Assembly: GCA_012862575.1 (NCBI GenBank)
Contig: BLSF01000021.1
Span: forward strand, 1 to 64,000
Direction of reading: 5' to 3'
Source of the DNA: Parietichytrium sp. I65-24A
Lineage: Eukaryota; Sar; Bigyra; Thraustochytrida; Thraustochytriidae
Length of the DNA stretch: 64,000 nucleotides
In this document: one piece after another, positions 19,924-29,909 of the stretch
Layout of the letters: each line of letters begins with the position of its first letter
Position numbering within the stretch: the stretch's first letter is position 1
Notes under the pieces: model-generated
What the model was told of the DNA's origin: nothing
Database searches by the model: none
The model's input: the letters and a program-made list of their open reading frames with translations, nothing else
Made by a program: the position numbers and the translations under genes

Positions 19924-21682
19924 CTTGCCCGGCACGCTTTAATCGACGCAAAATCCCACTGTTGGCTACCTCTCCTTACAGCAAAACGGCAATCTCTCCC
20001 TTCTCAACAATGACGTTCAGCGACCGCCGATCTGGCGTCCTCCAAGCGCCGAATTTATGTCGAAAAAGCCAACCAAACGAGCAGCTCTTTCCCCCGCGCG
20101 CTACAATTCATGCTCCTCCTCGAGCCCCACACCTTCTTTGCTCAATGCCCAACAAAAAATACGTTCGCGAAGCCTGACTCGCCGCCAGTTCCGCTCCCAG
20201 CTCCCTTTGGTCAACTTGCAACTTGCGCAACTCCTTTCGTTCCCTCGCCCAATTTTTTTTTCCAATTTCCTCCTTTCCCTCTCTCCCTTTCCCTTCCTGC
20301 GGGAGAAGTAAATGGAGATGAAGATGTAGATTGAGAAGGAGAAGGAGATCAGGGCCAGCTGTGTTAGCTGGGAGCGAGATAGGTAGAGAGGCGGGTAGAT
20401 AGGTGGATGTGGATGGGTGGAGAGAGAGAGAGGGAGAGCGCTCCCCGCAGCTGGCGTTAAGCTCCTGCCTATGGGCTGGGCGTACGCGCGGCGATTTCTT
20501 CACCTTTTTTCCCGAGACTTTTCGCGCGTTCCTCTGATGTGGCCGTGTGAGGGGGAGAGGAAGGCTATGAGTGAAGGTAGATGGTGCGGTAAGACTCGTT
20601 GCAAGTGGGAGGAAAAGTGGAATCGAGTGGTCTGAGAAGGGGAATACGGTAATTCAAGACCTTTCAAGAGTGAATATTGAATTTCAGTGGTTGTCAAGGG
20701 GTTTCAGGACTTTTCCGTTGAGTAGATGGTGCGCCGGCGGCGGCGGAGCGATTTGGAAGCAACGTTTGGCACAATTTTGAACATCGCCCTCACAGCGGAG
20801 TTGATTCTTCAGTTGCTCACGGTCAGAGAGCCAACCCCAGGGCTTTGAGGGAACGCACCACGCGCAAAAGTGGCTGAGACGTTCAGATGCAGAGGGATGC
20901 AGAAACCTGCAATCACTGTCGGAAGAATTACTTGAGATTCTGCTCTGAGCTACTGCATAGTGTAGTATCTGCTAGAGCAGGAGGAGCGGCCAACACACAT
21001 GTTTACTCTTGAGATGAGAGCGGTGAAAATTTCATCTTGTGGTGATGAAAATGAAAGGATTTCAGGTGCGGAGTAGCACAATCCGTGCGAGAATGAATGA
21101 AATCAAGTGCGGGCGGGACTTTCAAAGCAGAATCCGTGCGAGGGCAATCGCACCAACCACTTGCAAGAGCAAGTACTGCATGTAGCCTGCTTGTGATGCT
21201 TTCCGCCGCATTCCGACGCGAGCAGCCGAAGGGACATACTACTGCGCTCGGCGAAAGAATCTGTTCGTTGGTCGACCGAGTTGCTAATGTGTAGATCGTG
21301 TTTAAATCTTGCCAGAAAACAAGGTCATGGAGCAGTTGGAGGTCTGTGCAGGAGTTCGTCATTCTTGATAGCCAACCGATAGTGAAAAGCTGTGTCTACT
21401 CAGGCTCCCTGAAGGGAGTCAGCCACAAGAAGGTCTCGAGAGAGAAGCAAAGCATTTTGTGGTATTGACTTGACTTGCAACCAGCTTTATCGAGCTATTA
21501 AATACCCCACTGGTCTAAGGAGGTAGGCAATGTGAATGGTCTGAACTTGCAGTACTATCGCTCACAAGCTCGGTGTAGGCGTGTGCGCGGTACACGGGCT
21601 GTCTTCTTCTGAAGACAGACGTCCTCGCCTTGAGCGAAACGCGGCGACGGCGGAGTGTTCTGGCCGCGCCTTGGTTACTATC
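19924..21682. other. Intergenic region before the ammonium-transporter array
   Basis: About 1.75 kb separating the divergent Roco-protease and first ammonium-transporter genes; both promoters must lie here. The left third is pyrimidine-rich on the plus strand, followed by a GA-rich purine tract near 20320-20440. No coding region or RNA gene was recognised. Confidence 0.5.
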
Positions 21683-22945
21683 ATGAGCTCCAGCACCACG
21701 AATAGCACGTTGGAAGAAAATGTCGTTTACCTGCAGGCGAAGCTCGCCTCCGAGCTCGCGCTCGTGTGGGGTCTATTGAGCGTTTGTAAAGCCCTGGCGC
21801 TAAAGACAAGCGTTGCCGTGCTCGAAGCGGGGAGCTCGCCCGTGATTCAGCTCGACCTCGTGATGGTCAAGAGCCTGCTGGATTACACAGCAGGACTGAT
21901 TGTATTCTTTGCATTCGGCTTCGCCGTATATTCCAGGGAAAACTATTACGCGCCGAACCGGGACGACTTATTTTTAGAATTCTTGTCGGCATATACGATC
22001 GTCAGCGCGGCATCGACCGTCATTTTAGCTGGGTTTTCCGGGAGGATACAAATCAGGGTGTTTCTAATTCTGAGCATCTTGTGCACAGGTCTCATTGTGC
22101 CGTTCACTGCTCAGATTGTCTGGAAGAGCAATTACTTTGACAGACTTGTTGATCAATCTGGGGCTATGGCCGTGCATGGCTGTAGTGGCATTGGTGCCCT
22201 CTTGGGAGCCAAAATTGCTGGTCCAAGGGACTCCAGATTCACAAAACTTCCGGACGGGGTTTTGGGAAAAGGAGTCCGCGCGAGACGGGGTGTGGTCGAG
22301 CACAGCCCGAGCAGCGTGCCTTTGCAAGTGGGAGGCGGAATGTTGCTTTGGCTGAGTTGGCTGCAGTTCACTATAGTACATCCGATCGCAACCTCTCGGA
22401 GCGAGGGAGTGTATAAAGAGTACGAGTATTCCAAGGACATTGTCTCAGGTTTAGTTGCGTCTTGCTGTGCTGCCTCAGCAGGGTTCGTCTATGACAGATG
22501 GCGAATTGGTTATTACGATATTATTCGTTCGATGAATTGCCTTATTGCTGGCGTTGTGTCAGTTTCATCTTGCGCCGGGTCCTTAAGTATCCCATCTGCC
22601 GCCATAATCGGGTGCCTGAGCGCGGTCGTCATGTTAGCAGCAGAAAATTTCGTTCTGTACGTGCTGCGGATCGACGACCCTATGAGTGTGTTTGCAAAAC
22701 ATGGCGCCGTCGGGGTTTTTAGTAGCGTCTGCGCCGGTCTCTTTCATGATGAGGAAGGCCTTTTCACGACTGGGAGTGCTTCAGTCCTGTTCACGCAGCT
22801 ATGGTTCACTTTTCTCTTGACAGTGTCTTCGGTTGCCGCGTACGCTGTGGTGTTTGCGCTCGTTGATAAAGGTGTGGGCCCGATGGCATCTGACCTTGAA
22901 GACCAGGCTGATAGTTTCGGGACCAAGCTCACGAAACTTAGTTGA
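21683..22945 (+). CDS. Ammonium transporter-family protein A, divergent, 420 aa
   Basis: Member of the Amt/Mep/Rh channel family in the plasma membrane, expected to have 11 membrane helices. Seen: AVHGCSGIGALLGAKIAGPR with the first pore histidine (His165) and the family Asp eight residues before it; QIVWKS with the conserved Trp; LNCLIAGVVS-type helix (here MNCLIAGVVS); and LRIDDPMSVFAKHGAVG with the second pore histidine (His340). Odd points: where Amt proteins have the outer gate Phe (FA.TA.TI.SG), this one reads IVSAASTVILAG, so Ile sits there by eye alignment; and the cytoplasmic tail after the last helix is short and lacks the LGLD..xH signature of the other three copies. It may be a weak transporter or a sensor. 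The start is the ATG at 21683, matching the MS...N.T openings of the paralogues; the longer frame begins with GTG. Confidence 0.8.
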   Translation: MSSSTTNSTLEENVVYLQAKLASELALVWGLLSVCKALALKTSVAVLEAGSSPVIQLDLVMVKSLLDYTAGLIVFFAFGFAVYSRENYYAPNRDDLFLEFLSAYTIVSAASTVILAGFSGRIQIRVFLILSILCTGLIVPFTAQIVWKSNYFDRLVDQSGAMAVHGCSGIGALLGAKIAGPRDSRFTKLPDGVLGKGVRARRGVVEHSPSSVPLQVGGGMLLWLSWLQFTIVHPIATSRSEGVYKEYEYSKDIVSGLVASCCAASAGFVYDRWRIGYYDIIRSMNCLIAGVVSVSSCAGSLSIPSAAIIGCLSAVVMLAAENFVLYVLRIDDPMSVFAKHGAVGVFSSVCAGLFHDEEGLFTTGSASVLFTQLWFTFLLTVSSVAAYAVVFALVDKGVGPMASDLEDQADSFGTKLTKLS

Positions 22946-23531
22946 AAGTCCAATTTGCGTCTCTCTTTTTCCCTTGACCGGAAACGCCTTCATGCTCATT
23001 AGCTTATTTTAAAAGAGCTGCGCGCTCAATCATTCTCAACATTTGTTTCGCTCTTCCATCATCACCGATCCATCGAGGGCACTTGATCTTGCTGGAAAAC
23101 TCTGCCGCCTGACGAGCCACGCATCACTTCGTCGAGGACCAAGACATCCGCATTCATTGTTGATTGACCACCAATGGCCACGGCTACTAGTGCTACTAGT
23201 GCCGAAGCCGTAACGGATATATAAGTCGAAGTGAGAGTCTAAGTCTCCTGCGCTCATACGCCTTCGTGATTTGCGGCTCCGTGGCGGCTGCGAGACACAA
23301 GGGCGAGGCCACTTGTCGACGCTGTTGCCCAACGGAGAGCTCGCGGTCTCAGCACGCCCAAAGGGACTTCAAGGCATCTCAAATTCTTGTTGCAAGCTCA
23401 TGGTGGTTGACGAGATCAACTGCAGCAAGTGAGCAGCCTCCAAGGACGTGCCAGTGGTTGCAAGGTGGGCTGAGGGTGTGTGTGTGCGTGCGGGCGTGTG
23501 GGCGCGCGGACGTGTGAGCGCGAGGGATATC
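22946..23531. other. Spacer between ammonium transporters A and B
   Basis: About 590 bases. A ctactagtg word is repeated near 23187-23204 and a GT/CG-rich run precedes the next ATG. No gene is supported. Confidence 0.5.
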
Positions 23532-24983
23532 ATGTCTTTCAACAACACATCTTGCGTGTCCGAAAACGATCTCGTGACGATGAACAGAGCCGTGTCAACT
23601 TCCATACATGCCCTTTGGCTCGTCCCAAACTTTATCAACGCTCTGTCAATGCAACTTGGTTTCGCTCTGCTTAGAGCTGGGACGCTGAAGGCAAAACATT
23701 TGAAGAATGTGTGGGTGAAGAGTTTGGCGCTTCTCTCATCGTCCATCCTCTGTTGGAGTTTAGTTGGGCACAAGATAGTGCGGAACGATATCGCACAGCG
23801 TGAGCCAATTGGGTCCATCAGCGACTTCAACTACTTTCTCTCGAGCTTAACATTCGCGATCATAATCGGCAATATTCTTTCTGGTGCAGTCGCCGGGCGA
23901 ATGCTCATACCGTCCTATATGATAATGATTTCAGTCGCCGCAGGAATTATATTTCCTTTGTGCGCACGAGAAGTTTGGGGCGACGGAGGCCTGCTTCAAG
24001 GCGTGATTGTAGACTATGGGGGCGGGGCGGTGGTTCATACTTTAGGAGGCGGAATGGCTTTGTCGGCCGCATTTTTGTGTGGCCCAAGACTTGGTAGATT
24101 CACCCAGCTCCAGAACACCGAGGCAGCACCACCGGATACACCGAAAATAGAAGATGGCGTCAGAGATTTTCCACCGTCAAGTGCTTCGCTCCAGACGATA
24201 GGCGCGATGTTTTTGTGGGTGGGCCTTATAAGCGCTGTGTCTATCTCGCCCCAGTTTATGCCCGCTGAAAATGACGAAAACTTGATAAGTGCCTCAGACG
24301 TTGCTGACCGAACGCGGGCAATGGTAAACTGCCTTCTTGCAACAGCCACCTCGACGGCGGTCGGATACGCAATTTTGCGCTTTCAAACAAAGACTTTGCG
24401 GGTGGGACAACTCCTCAACTGTTTGCTCAGTGGAGTTATCGCAGCGTCGAGTTCTGGTGGCTTTATTGATAGCTGGGCTGCGTGCATCATTGGAAGTTTT
24501 GCAGCCCCGGTTTGCTTATGGGCTGAAGACTTTTGCCTCTATAAGCTGACTATAGACGATCCTCTCTCCTCCTTTGCGCTCCACGGTTGTTGCGGCTTCA
24601 TAGGAAGTGTCTTCGTTGGGGTATTCCATCGCGAAAGAGGTCTAATTAGTGGGGAAAGCGAGCTCTTTGTCAACCAGATACTGTACACAAGCATGATCTT
24701 ACTCGCTGGAATAACATGCATGATGGGGTGTCTTGGTGTGCTGAGACTGATAGTTGGGACCCTCGCAGCTTCGTCAGAGGACCAATTGTTCGGGCTCGAC
24801 TACAAATTTCATGAAGAGAACTTGGTCCAAGATATGACACGCATTGGTTCTCGAGACTACCAAGAGGCCAAAGCTGCTCTTTTGAGAGAAAGGGCGGCGC
24901 GAGAGCATTTGAGCGACTATTTCAGCATCGGTTCACGAAAGCCAAAGCGCAACTCCATCACGCCTTCGGACGAATACAAATGA
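23532..24983 (+). CDS. Ammonium transporter-family protein B, 483 aa
   Basis: Amt-family channel. Seen in order: SMQLGFALLRAGTLKAKHLKN (helix 1 signature), FAIIIGNILSGAVAGR with the gate Phe kept, REVWGDGG with Trp, VDYGGGAVVHTLGGG with pore His169, LQTIGAMFLWVG, LLNCLLSGVIAAS, LTIDDPLSSFALHGCCG with pore His351, and a cytosolic tail with FGLDYKFHEE followed by about 65 charged residues. That tail block corresponds to the conserved C-terminal region by which Amt subunits of a trimer regulate one another in plants and yeast. The start at 23532 was chosen because the upstream frame has no ATG and the MSFNNT opening resembles paralogues A and C. It carries up NH4+ (or NH3 plus H+) as in the family. 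Confidence 0.88.
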   Translation: MSFNNTSCVSENDLVTMNRAVSTSIHALWLVPNFINALSMQLGFALLRAGTLKAKHLKNVWVKSLALLSSSILCWSLVGHKIVRNDIAQREPIGSISDFNYFLSSLTFAIIIGNILSGAVAGRMLIPSYMIMISVAAGIIFPLCAREVWGDGGLLQGVIVDYGGGAVVHTLGGGMALSAAFLCGPRLGRFTQLQNTEAAPPDTPKIEDGVRDFPPSSASLQTIGAMFLWVGLISAVSISPQFMPAENDENLISASDVADRTRAMVNCLLATATSTAVGYAILRFQTKTLRVGQLLNCLLSGVIAASSSGGFIDSWAACIIGSFAAPVCLWAEDFCLYKLTIDDPLSSFALHGCCGFIGSVFVGVFHRERGLISGESELFVNQILYTSMILLAGITCMMGCLGVLRLIVGTLAASSEDQLFGLDYKFHEENLVQDMTRIGSRDYQEAKAALLRERAAREHLSDYFSIGSRKPKRNSITPSDEYK

Positions 24984-25326
24984 AGCACTTACACTCTTTG
25001 GCTACCTCGCTCAGCTGTACGATAAACAGTGACTGTTAGTCTCAAGTCAGAAAGTACCTCAAATATTTATATGTCCGTTGTTGAATCACTGTACTACTAC
25101 TAGTACTACTAGTAGTACTGCTACCACGAATTAGTTCAAGTTGCCTTCATCACTGTTGTGAAGGCGCTTGGCGAGGACGGGAAGCGGGGTACCTGCGCAG
25201 ACAATGCAGAGAGAGCACAGCGTGGAACCTGTCCCTGTGTGCTGGTGGGAAGTTTGATCGTCACTTTGAGAGGCTGGGAGCGTGGGGTGGTTCTTTCTAT
25301 TCCCTGGCGTCAGGGCCGATTCAACG
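24984..25326. other. Spacer between ammonium transporters B and C, with palindrome
   Basis: About 340 bases. It holds a perfect 18-bp palindrome (listed separately). No gene is supported. Confidence 0.5.
25102..25119. repeat. Perfect 18-bp palindrome agtactact/agtagtact
   Basis: The 18 bases equal their own reverse complement and sit inside a longer run of act/agt triplets, between two ammonium-transporter genes. It could be a hairpin or a protein-binding site. Confidence 0.9.
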
Positions 25327-26868
25327 ATGAGCTCCAACAGCACCGAATGCTACAGCCAAGAAAGCCTCGAGGCCGTGCAGGACTCGCTGAGCGCATCCGT
25401 TAAGGAGGTATGGGTACTTGCCCACGTCTTGAATATAATTTCGATGCAAATCGGGTTCGCGCTCCTTGAAGCTGGCGCGCTGCAAACCAAGCATCAAAAG
25501 AGCGTGCTGATGAAGAACATGATGGACATGGCAGTCTGCTTGGTCACTTGGTCCGTTTTCGGATATGGTTTGTCCCAAGGCACGATATCGTTTGCACCCG
25601 AGAGAGCGGTCAAGCAGGAGGAGATGATCCTCTCGTTTGCATTTATGTCAACGACTGTCACAATCATCTCAGGCGCCGTTGCGGGGCGCATGCTGTTGTA
25701 CGTGTATATGCTGGAGAGCATCCTTGTCGCCGGCATTGTGTACCCTCTCATTTCCTTTATGGTGTGGAACTCAAATGGCCCCTTGTTTGGAAATTATCTT
25801 GATTTTGCCGGTGGCGTCGTGGTGCACGGTTGCGGGGGAAGTATTTCACTGGTCTCAGCGTATTTCGTGGGTCCGAGACTCGGGCGCTTCACTGATCAGA
25901 AGGACTCGCCTCCTGGGGCTGAAGGGCCGAAAATTGTGGATGGAGTGTGTGAAATCCCCGCATCCAATATTACTCTACAAAGCATTGGTGCAATTATGCT
26001 TTTTACAGCTTGGGTCAGCTTTAATACTGTTTCTGCTGCAGGCATTGAAGGCGAATACCTCGAAAACTCTTTTCGCGCTTGTACCAACACAATCGTGAGT
26101 GCCTCAGTGTCCACCTTGGTGGGTATGATCGCTGTGTCTCGTGGCACCAAAATCTATGACCTCGAGGAGATTCTGAACTGCATGCTGGCGGGTTTAGTGG
26201 CAATCACATCATCGGGTGGGTATGTGGCCGCCTGGGCGGCGTGCGTCATTGGCATGGTCGCTCCACTTCTGTACTTGCGTGCAAGCAAAGTCTTGCTCTA
26301 TAAGGCGCGAATCGATGACCCTCTCCAAGCGTCCGTCTTACACGCCTGCTGTGGGATCTTCGGAGGGATAGCACTTGGTGTGTTCCACAAGTCTAGAGGT
26401 TTGATTGCTGGAGAATGGGAATTGTTTGTTTACCAGGTTTTCGGGTCTCTCCTTTTGTGTGTATCGTCTGCTGTTTTGCCATCCATATTTCTCTACATAT
26501 GGAGCCGTCGCGTTGGCCCTCTGCAGTGCTCAAACGAAGATCAAATTCTCGGGCTTGATTTCAAGTATCATGACGGCAAAATTCTGAAGGAAATTACTCG
26601 CTTGGAGAGCGAATTTGAGGAAGGGAAGCGGGCTTTGATAAAATTCCGTGCAAACCGAAGTCTCATGGACCGCTTTGCGCTTCGTGTTGCCCGGCCAACA
26701 TGGCTTGGCTCGGCGATTGTCCGGCCAGAGACGCCCACGAGGTTGTTTTCGGCACATGAACCGGCAGAGCATCCCAAAGCTGTTCGCAATGCCAATGACG
26801 CTCTGCGCGTGGTTGACTGCTCCAGCACAGAAACGGACCCCAATGATCCCCAACGCCAGGGAAAATGA
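25327..26868 (+). CDS. Ammonium transporter-family protein C, 513 aa
   Basis: Amt-family channel, the most canonical of the four with D. Seen: IGFALLEAGALQTKHQKSV then LMKN, FMSTTVTIISGAVAGR with the gate Phe, FMVWNSNG with Trp, LDFAGGVVVHGCGGS with pore His167, GPRLGRF, LQSIGAIMLFTAWVSFN, LNCMLAGLVAITSSGGYV, RIDDPLQASVLHACCG with pore His339, and the tail signature QILGLDFKYHDGK. After that the tail extends about 80 residues rich in Arg, Lys and Pro. The start at 25327 gives the MSSNST opening, almost the same as copy A (MSSSTT); the longer frame lacks an ATG. The adjacent position and same strand suggest it arose with B and D by tandem duplication, although sequences have diverged well. Confidence 0.9.
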   Translation: MSSNSTECYSQESLEAVQDSLSASVKEVWVLAHVLNIISMQIGFALLEAGALQTKHQKSVLMKNMMDMAVCLVTWSVFGYGLSQGTISFAPERAVKQEEMILSFAFMSTTVTIISGAVAGRMLLYVYMLESILVAGIVYPLISFMVWNSNGPLFGNYLDFAGGVVVHGCGGSISLVSAYFVGPRLGRFTDQKDSPPGAEGPKIVDGVCEIPASNITLQSIGAIMLFTAWVSFNTVSAAGIEGEYLENSFRACTNTIVSASVSTLVGMIAVSRGTKIYDLEEILNCMLAGLVAITSSGGYVAAWAACVIGMVAPLLYLRASKVLLYKARIDDPLQASVLHACCGIFGGIALGVFHKSRGLIAGEWELFVYQVFGSLLLCVSSAVLPSIFLYIWSRRVGPLQCSNEDQILGLDFKYHDGKILKEITRLESEFEEGKRALIKFRANRSLMDRFALRVARPTWLGSAIVRPETPTRLFSAHEPAEHPKAVRNANDALRVVDCSSTETDPNDPQRQGK

Positions 26869-28690
26869 AAACGTTGGATAAAATTAAACAATACATTATT
26901 ATATGAGGACCTGTCGTGCAGGTTTTCTTCAACTGATTTGAACTGTTAGCATGAATTGTGAATTTCCCTCTTTTCCCTTTTCTCATTCTCCTCTCGTTCA
27001 AACTGCAAATCGCAAACCGCAGACTGCACAAACTGCAGGCGAAGTCCTCTGGGGTTCTCGACTGTTACTTGCATTCCTGGTTCCTGGTTCCCGTCATTAC
27101 GTGAGAATACGTCCCATCAAGAGAGGCAGAAGAGGTCAAGCCAGGCGTTCAGCCTGTGCCAGTCTCTTTTTAATCAGACATGTGTGACTGCTTCAAGTTG
27201 TCAGAGTCTTCAACTCGAAGAAGTCGAAGAAGCCTTTCCCTCCAGCGCCATCTTCATCATCGCGAATTGGAGAAAATTGGGAACAACGGCTAGAGAGGCT
27301 AGAGATCATGATCATGATGGGTAAAACATCGAAACTGACTTTTCTGCATCGTTCAGCTCTTTCAGCTCATTGCCTTTTCCTTGTTGGGACCAAATTTATC
27401 CTGGTAATTAGCTGTGAACAAGATGACGGTGGTGGTCAAACTGACAGTAAACTTCGAATCTTCACCTCTGATGAAGATTCCATTCCATCGAGTGACCAGT
27501 AGCTAGTGATAGGTAGTACCTGGCGCTAAGAAAGCAGACAACATTCATTAGAAGGTAAAAGAAATCTTGGTCGCAGGACCAGTTCTCGAACCTAAAGTCA
27601 CACCTTCATACATCAAAGTGGAGCTATGCGACCCGTTCTAAAAGGAGCTCGGCCAGCTCGCTCGTTCTCTGTTAGTCCGTGGCGCAGGGGTATGATTTGC
27701 GGAATTAATTAACAGTAAAGTTCATTTTAAAAGGGATCACTCTCCCGGCATACATGGTTGGTTTGTTGCTCGCGAGCAAACATTGAACTTTTCTTTCTTT
27801 GTTAGAAAAGTTTGGAAAAAGGATCGTTGACTTGCTCGACAATGACAGCAACAGCAGTCCGTCCCAGCACCAACACTGTGTCGACACACTTCTACCGTCT
27901 CACTACGATTTACACTATATAGGGACTACCCAACTTGAAATTGTTTGAATTGCGCGTGTGGGAGGACCACCCGGAGTCCTAAGCACAGCTAATTGGAGGT
28001 GCGGCTCTCCCTCTCACGCATCCTACGGAGAGTACTACCGCACGTCCTATCTCGCCGCTATCAAGTACTTCTTCCGCCGTTTTCCCCCTTACGACCGCAC
28101 ACTGTGTGGCTAGTGATTACAGTAAGTGCACTGGTGGCACCGGATTCTGCTGCCACGGTCCCATGCCTCGCGGGTGACGTCGCAGTGCTACATTTACACA
28201 TAGATGTGTCTCTATTCCTAACCGCCTCTCGTTCGAGGCCTACTCGATGGCCTATCAAGCATCAATAGAATCCCAACATTCTGCTGTCCAGTTTCTTTTT
28301 ACCAGGTATTCCTATGACATAAGTGTATCTCGCGATAGTAACACCTATCCCAAGGGTAAGAGCTTTTCGGCCCATACTCTACCATCACCCATAGAACATA
28401 ACACCTCATAGGCACATGCATAGAGCCTATACCAACTTGCCTAGCATCAGCTAGCTAGCGCAGCGGCTTCAAGAGCGGAAGAAGGTACTCATCCCAGCGC
28501 TAGCGCTCCCACTAATCCTCCCTATCCCTCGCGATACCACACACACGACCACATGTGGCACATTGGCACATGGCGCAGACCTAACCGCGCCTTACCGCCC
28601 TCCATAGCTACTCCTACGCGGCAACCGAGTCGCACTACGCAGGCTTATGGGAGGCCTATCTCGCTGGTATATGGTCCTACGCCTCCGTAG
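26869..28690. other. Intergenic region after ammonium transporter C
   Basis: About 1.8 kb without a supported gene. The part 27.9-28.7 kb is rich in cta/tag words (ctagctagcgca, ctatcccaagg) and has no convincing frame. A tRNA-like stretch near 27675 was examined and rejected. Confidence 0.5.
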
Positions 28691-28692
28691 GT

Positions 28693-28756
28693 AGAGAGAG
28701 AGAGAAAGAGAGAAAGAGAGAGAGAAAAGGGCTCCTTACTTTGGACGCGCGAGCGA

Positions 28757-28790
<34 letters not shown>
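28693..28790. repeat. Two (GA)n microsatellites
   Basis: An interrupted GA/GAAA run at 28693-28728 and a nearly perfect (GA)n of about 16 units at 28758-28790, upstream of the carrier-like gene. Confidence 0.95.
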
Positions 28791-28848
28791 CAGTCCCGTA
28801 GCGCCTGTTGCGGGCACTGGCCGCTGCTCTCCGACTCACTCAATCGCT

Positions 28849-28927
28849 CAGTTGCTCAGTTGCTCAGTTGCTCAATTGGCCAGTGGCCCAGTGGCTCTGT
28901 CGCTCTGTCTCTCAATTGGCCAGTGGC
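28849..28927. repeat. Leader repeats cagttgct x3 and a 17-base direct repeat
   Basis: Three tandem cagttgct units (28849-28872), then ctcaattggccagtggc occurring identically at 28871-28887 and 28911-28927. Followed by GT-rich near-repeats up to about 28990. Confidence 0.85.
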
Positions 28928-29051
28928 TTTCTGCTGGGTGTTGTGTGTTGTGTGTTGAGTGTTGGGTGGTTTGTTTGGTTTGTTTGGTTTGGGTGCGCAA
29001 GGCGGTCGAGGTTGGGAGAATAGGAAAGGAGAGAGGGCAGACGGGGCGAAG

Positions 29052-29909
29052 ATGGGAGAGCCGCACGGGTTTGCGTGCGGTCTGGTGGCGGGGACTACGA
29101 CTGCGGCGGTGTTCACGCCGGTGGACAGGGCGCTGTTCCTGGCGCATATCCACAAGAGACCGTTCCTGCTGAGCGCCAACTTTTCCAGGCCGTTCCAGGG
29201 CGCCAACCAGCTGATTCTGCAGCGGATCATCTCCTCGGGGATGTGCTTTCCGCTGGAGGACTTTGTCAGGAGATCATGCCCGATTGGCGGGCAGCGCGGG
29301 TCGAGCTCGCATAACTTTGTTAGCGGGATCATCTCCGGGTCGGCGATCGCAGCACTCACCAATCCGTTGGCAGTTATCACGGCCCAGAGATGGGCTGCCA
29401 AGTCAGATGGATCAATCTATAGGATTGCGGTCGAGATGTGGTCCAAGGCCGGTGTTGCTGCATTCAACAGAGGCATTGTCTGCACGATCGCTCGTGATGC
29501 TGTGTGGGGCGGGCTGTTTTCGACCTTGCGGCACGGCCTCCCCAAATTTCTTGACAAGGCGGAAACCGACCGGGAGCCCGGGACATACCGCCCAGGGGTG
29601 GTTTCTTTCGCCGCAAACGTCATTGCAGCAGGCATTGCCACAGCCATTTCGTCTCCATTGAACTATGCGCGAAATTTGCAATTTGCTCACGCTGGGGATG
29701 GCCTGCTCTCCTCCAGACAGATCTTTTCCGCTCTCATGGACGATGCTTCTAGGCACCACGAGAGGACCGGCCGATCCAGACTCGCGTTTCTATCTCAGCG
29801 GATGGCAATCGGCTGGGGGACACTCCGCGTCTCCGTGGGAATCGCCTTGTCCTCGCAAATATATTCTTTCGCCATGTTGGAGTTTGCCGGGGTTGACTCC
29901 CAATCTTAA
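29052..29909 (+). CDS. Mitochondrial carrier family (SLC25)-like protein, divergent, 285 aa
   Basis: Threefold repeat of about 95 residues, as in SLC25 carriers of the inner mitochondrial membrane (or peroxisome). The family signature Px(D/E)xx(K/R) is seen in degraded form at the end of odd-numbered helices: TPVDRALF (residues about 22-29), TNPLAVITAQR (about 110) and SSPLNYARNLQ (about 205). Only the first keeps the acidic residue, so it is an atypical carrier and its substrate cannot be told. The length fits the family. The start at 29052 is the first ATG; the open frame upstream has only GTG/TTG and runs into GT-rich repeats. It is the one unrelated gene inserted among the ammonium transporters. 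Confidence 0.65.
   Translation: MGEPHGFACGLVAGTTTAAVFTPVDRALFLAHIHKRPFLLSANFSRPFQGANQLILQRIISSGMCFPLEDFVRRSCPIGGQRGSSSHNFVSGIISGSAIAALTNPLAVITAQRWAAKSDGSIYRIAVEMWSKAGVAAFNRGIVCTIARDAVWGGLFSTLRHGLPKFLDKAETDREPGTYRPGVVSFAANVIAAGIATAISSPLNYARNLQFAHAGDGLLSSRQIFSALMDDASRHHERTGRSRLAFLSQRMAIGWGTLRVSVGIALSSQIYSFAMLEFAGVDSQS

Noticed and set aside
27673-27745. tRNA-like start (tccgtggcgcaggggtatgatt)
   Set aside because: A D-arm-like stretch is visible, but no anticodon stem or TTCGA T-loop follows and the acceptor stem cannot be closed.
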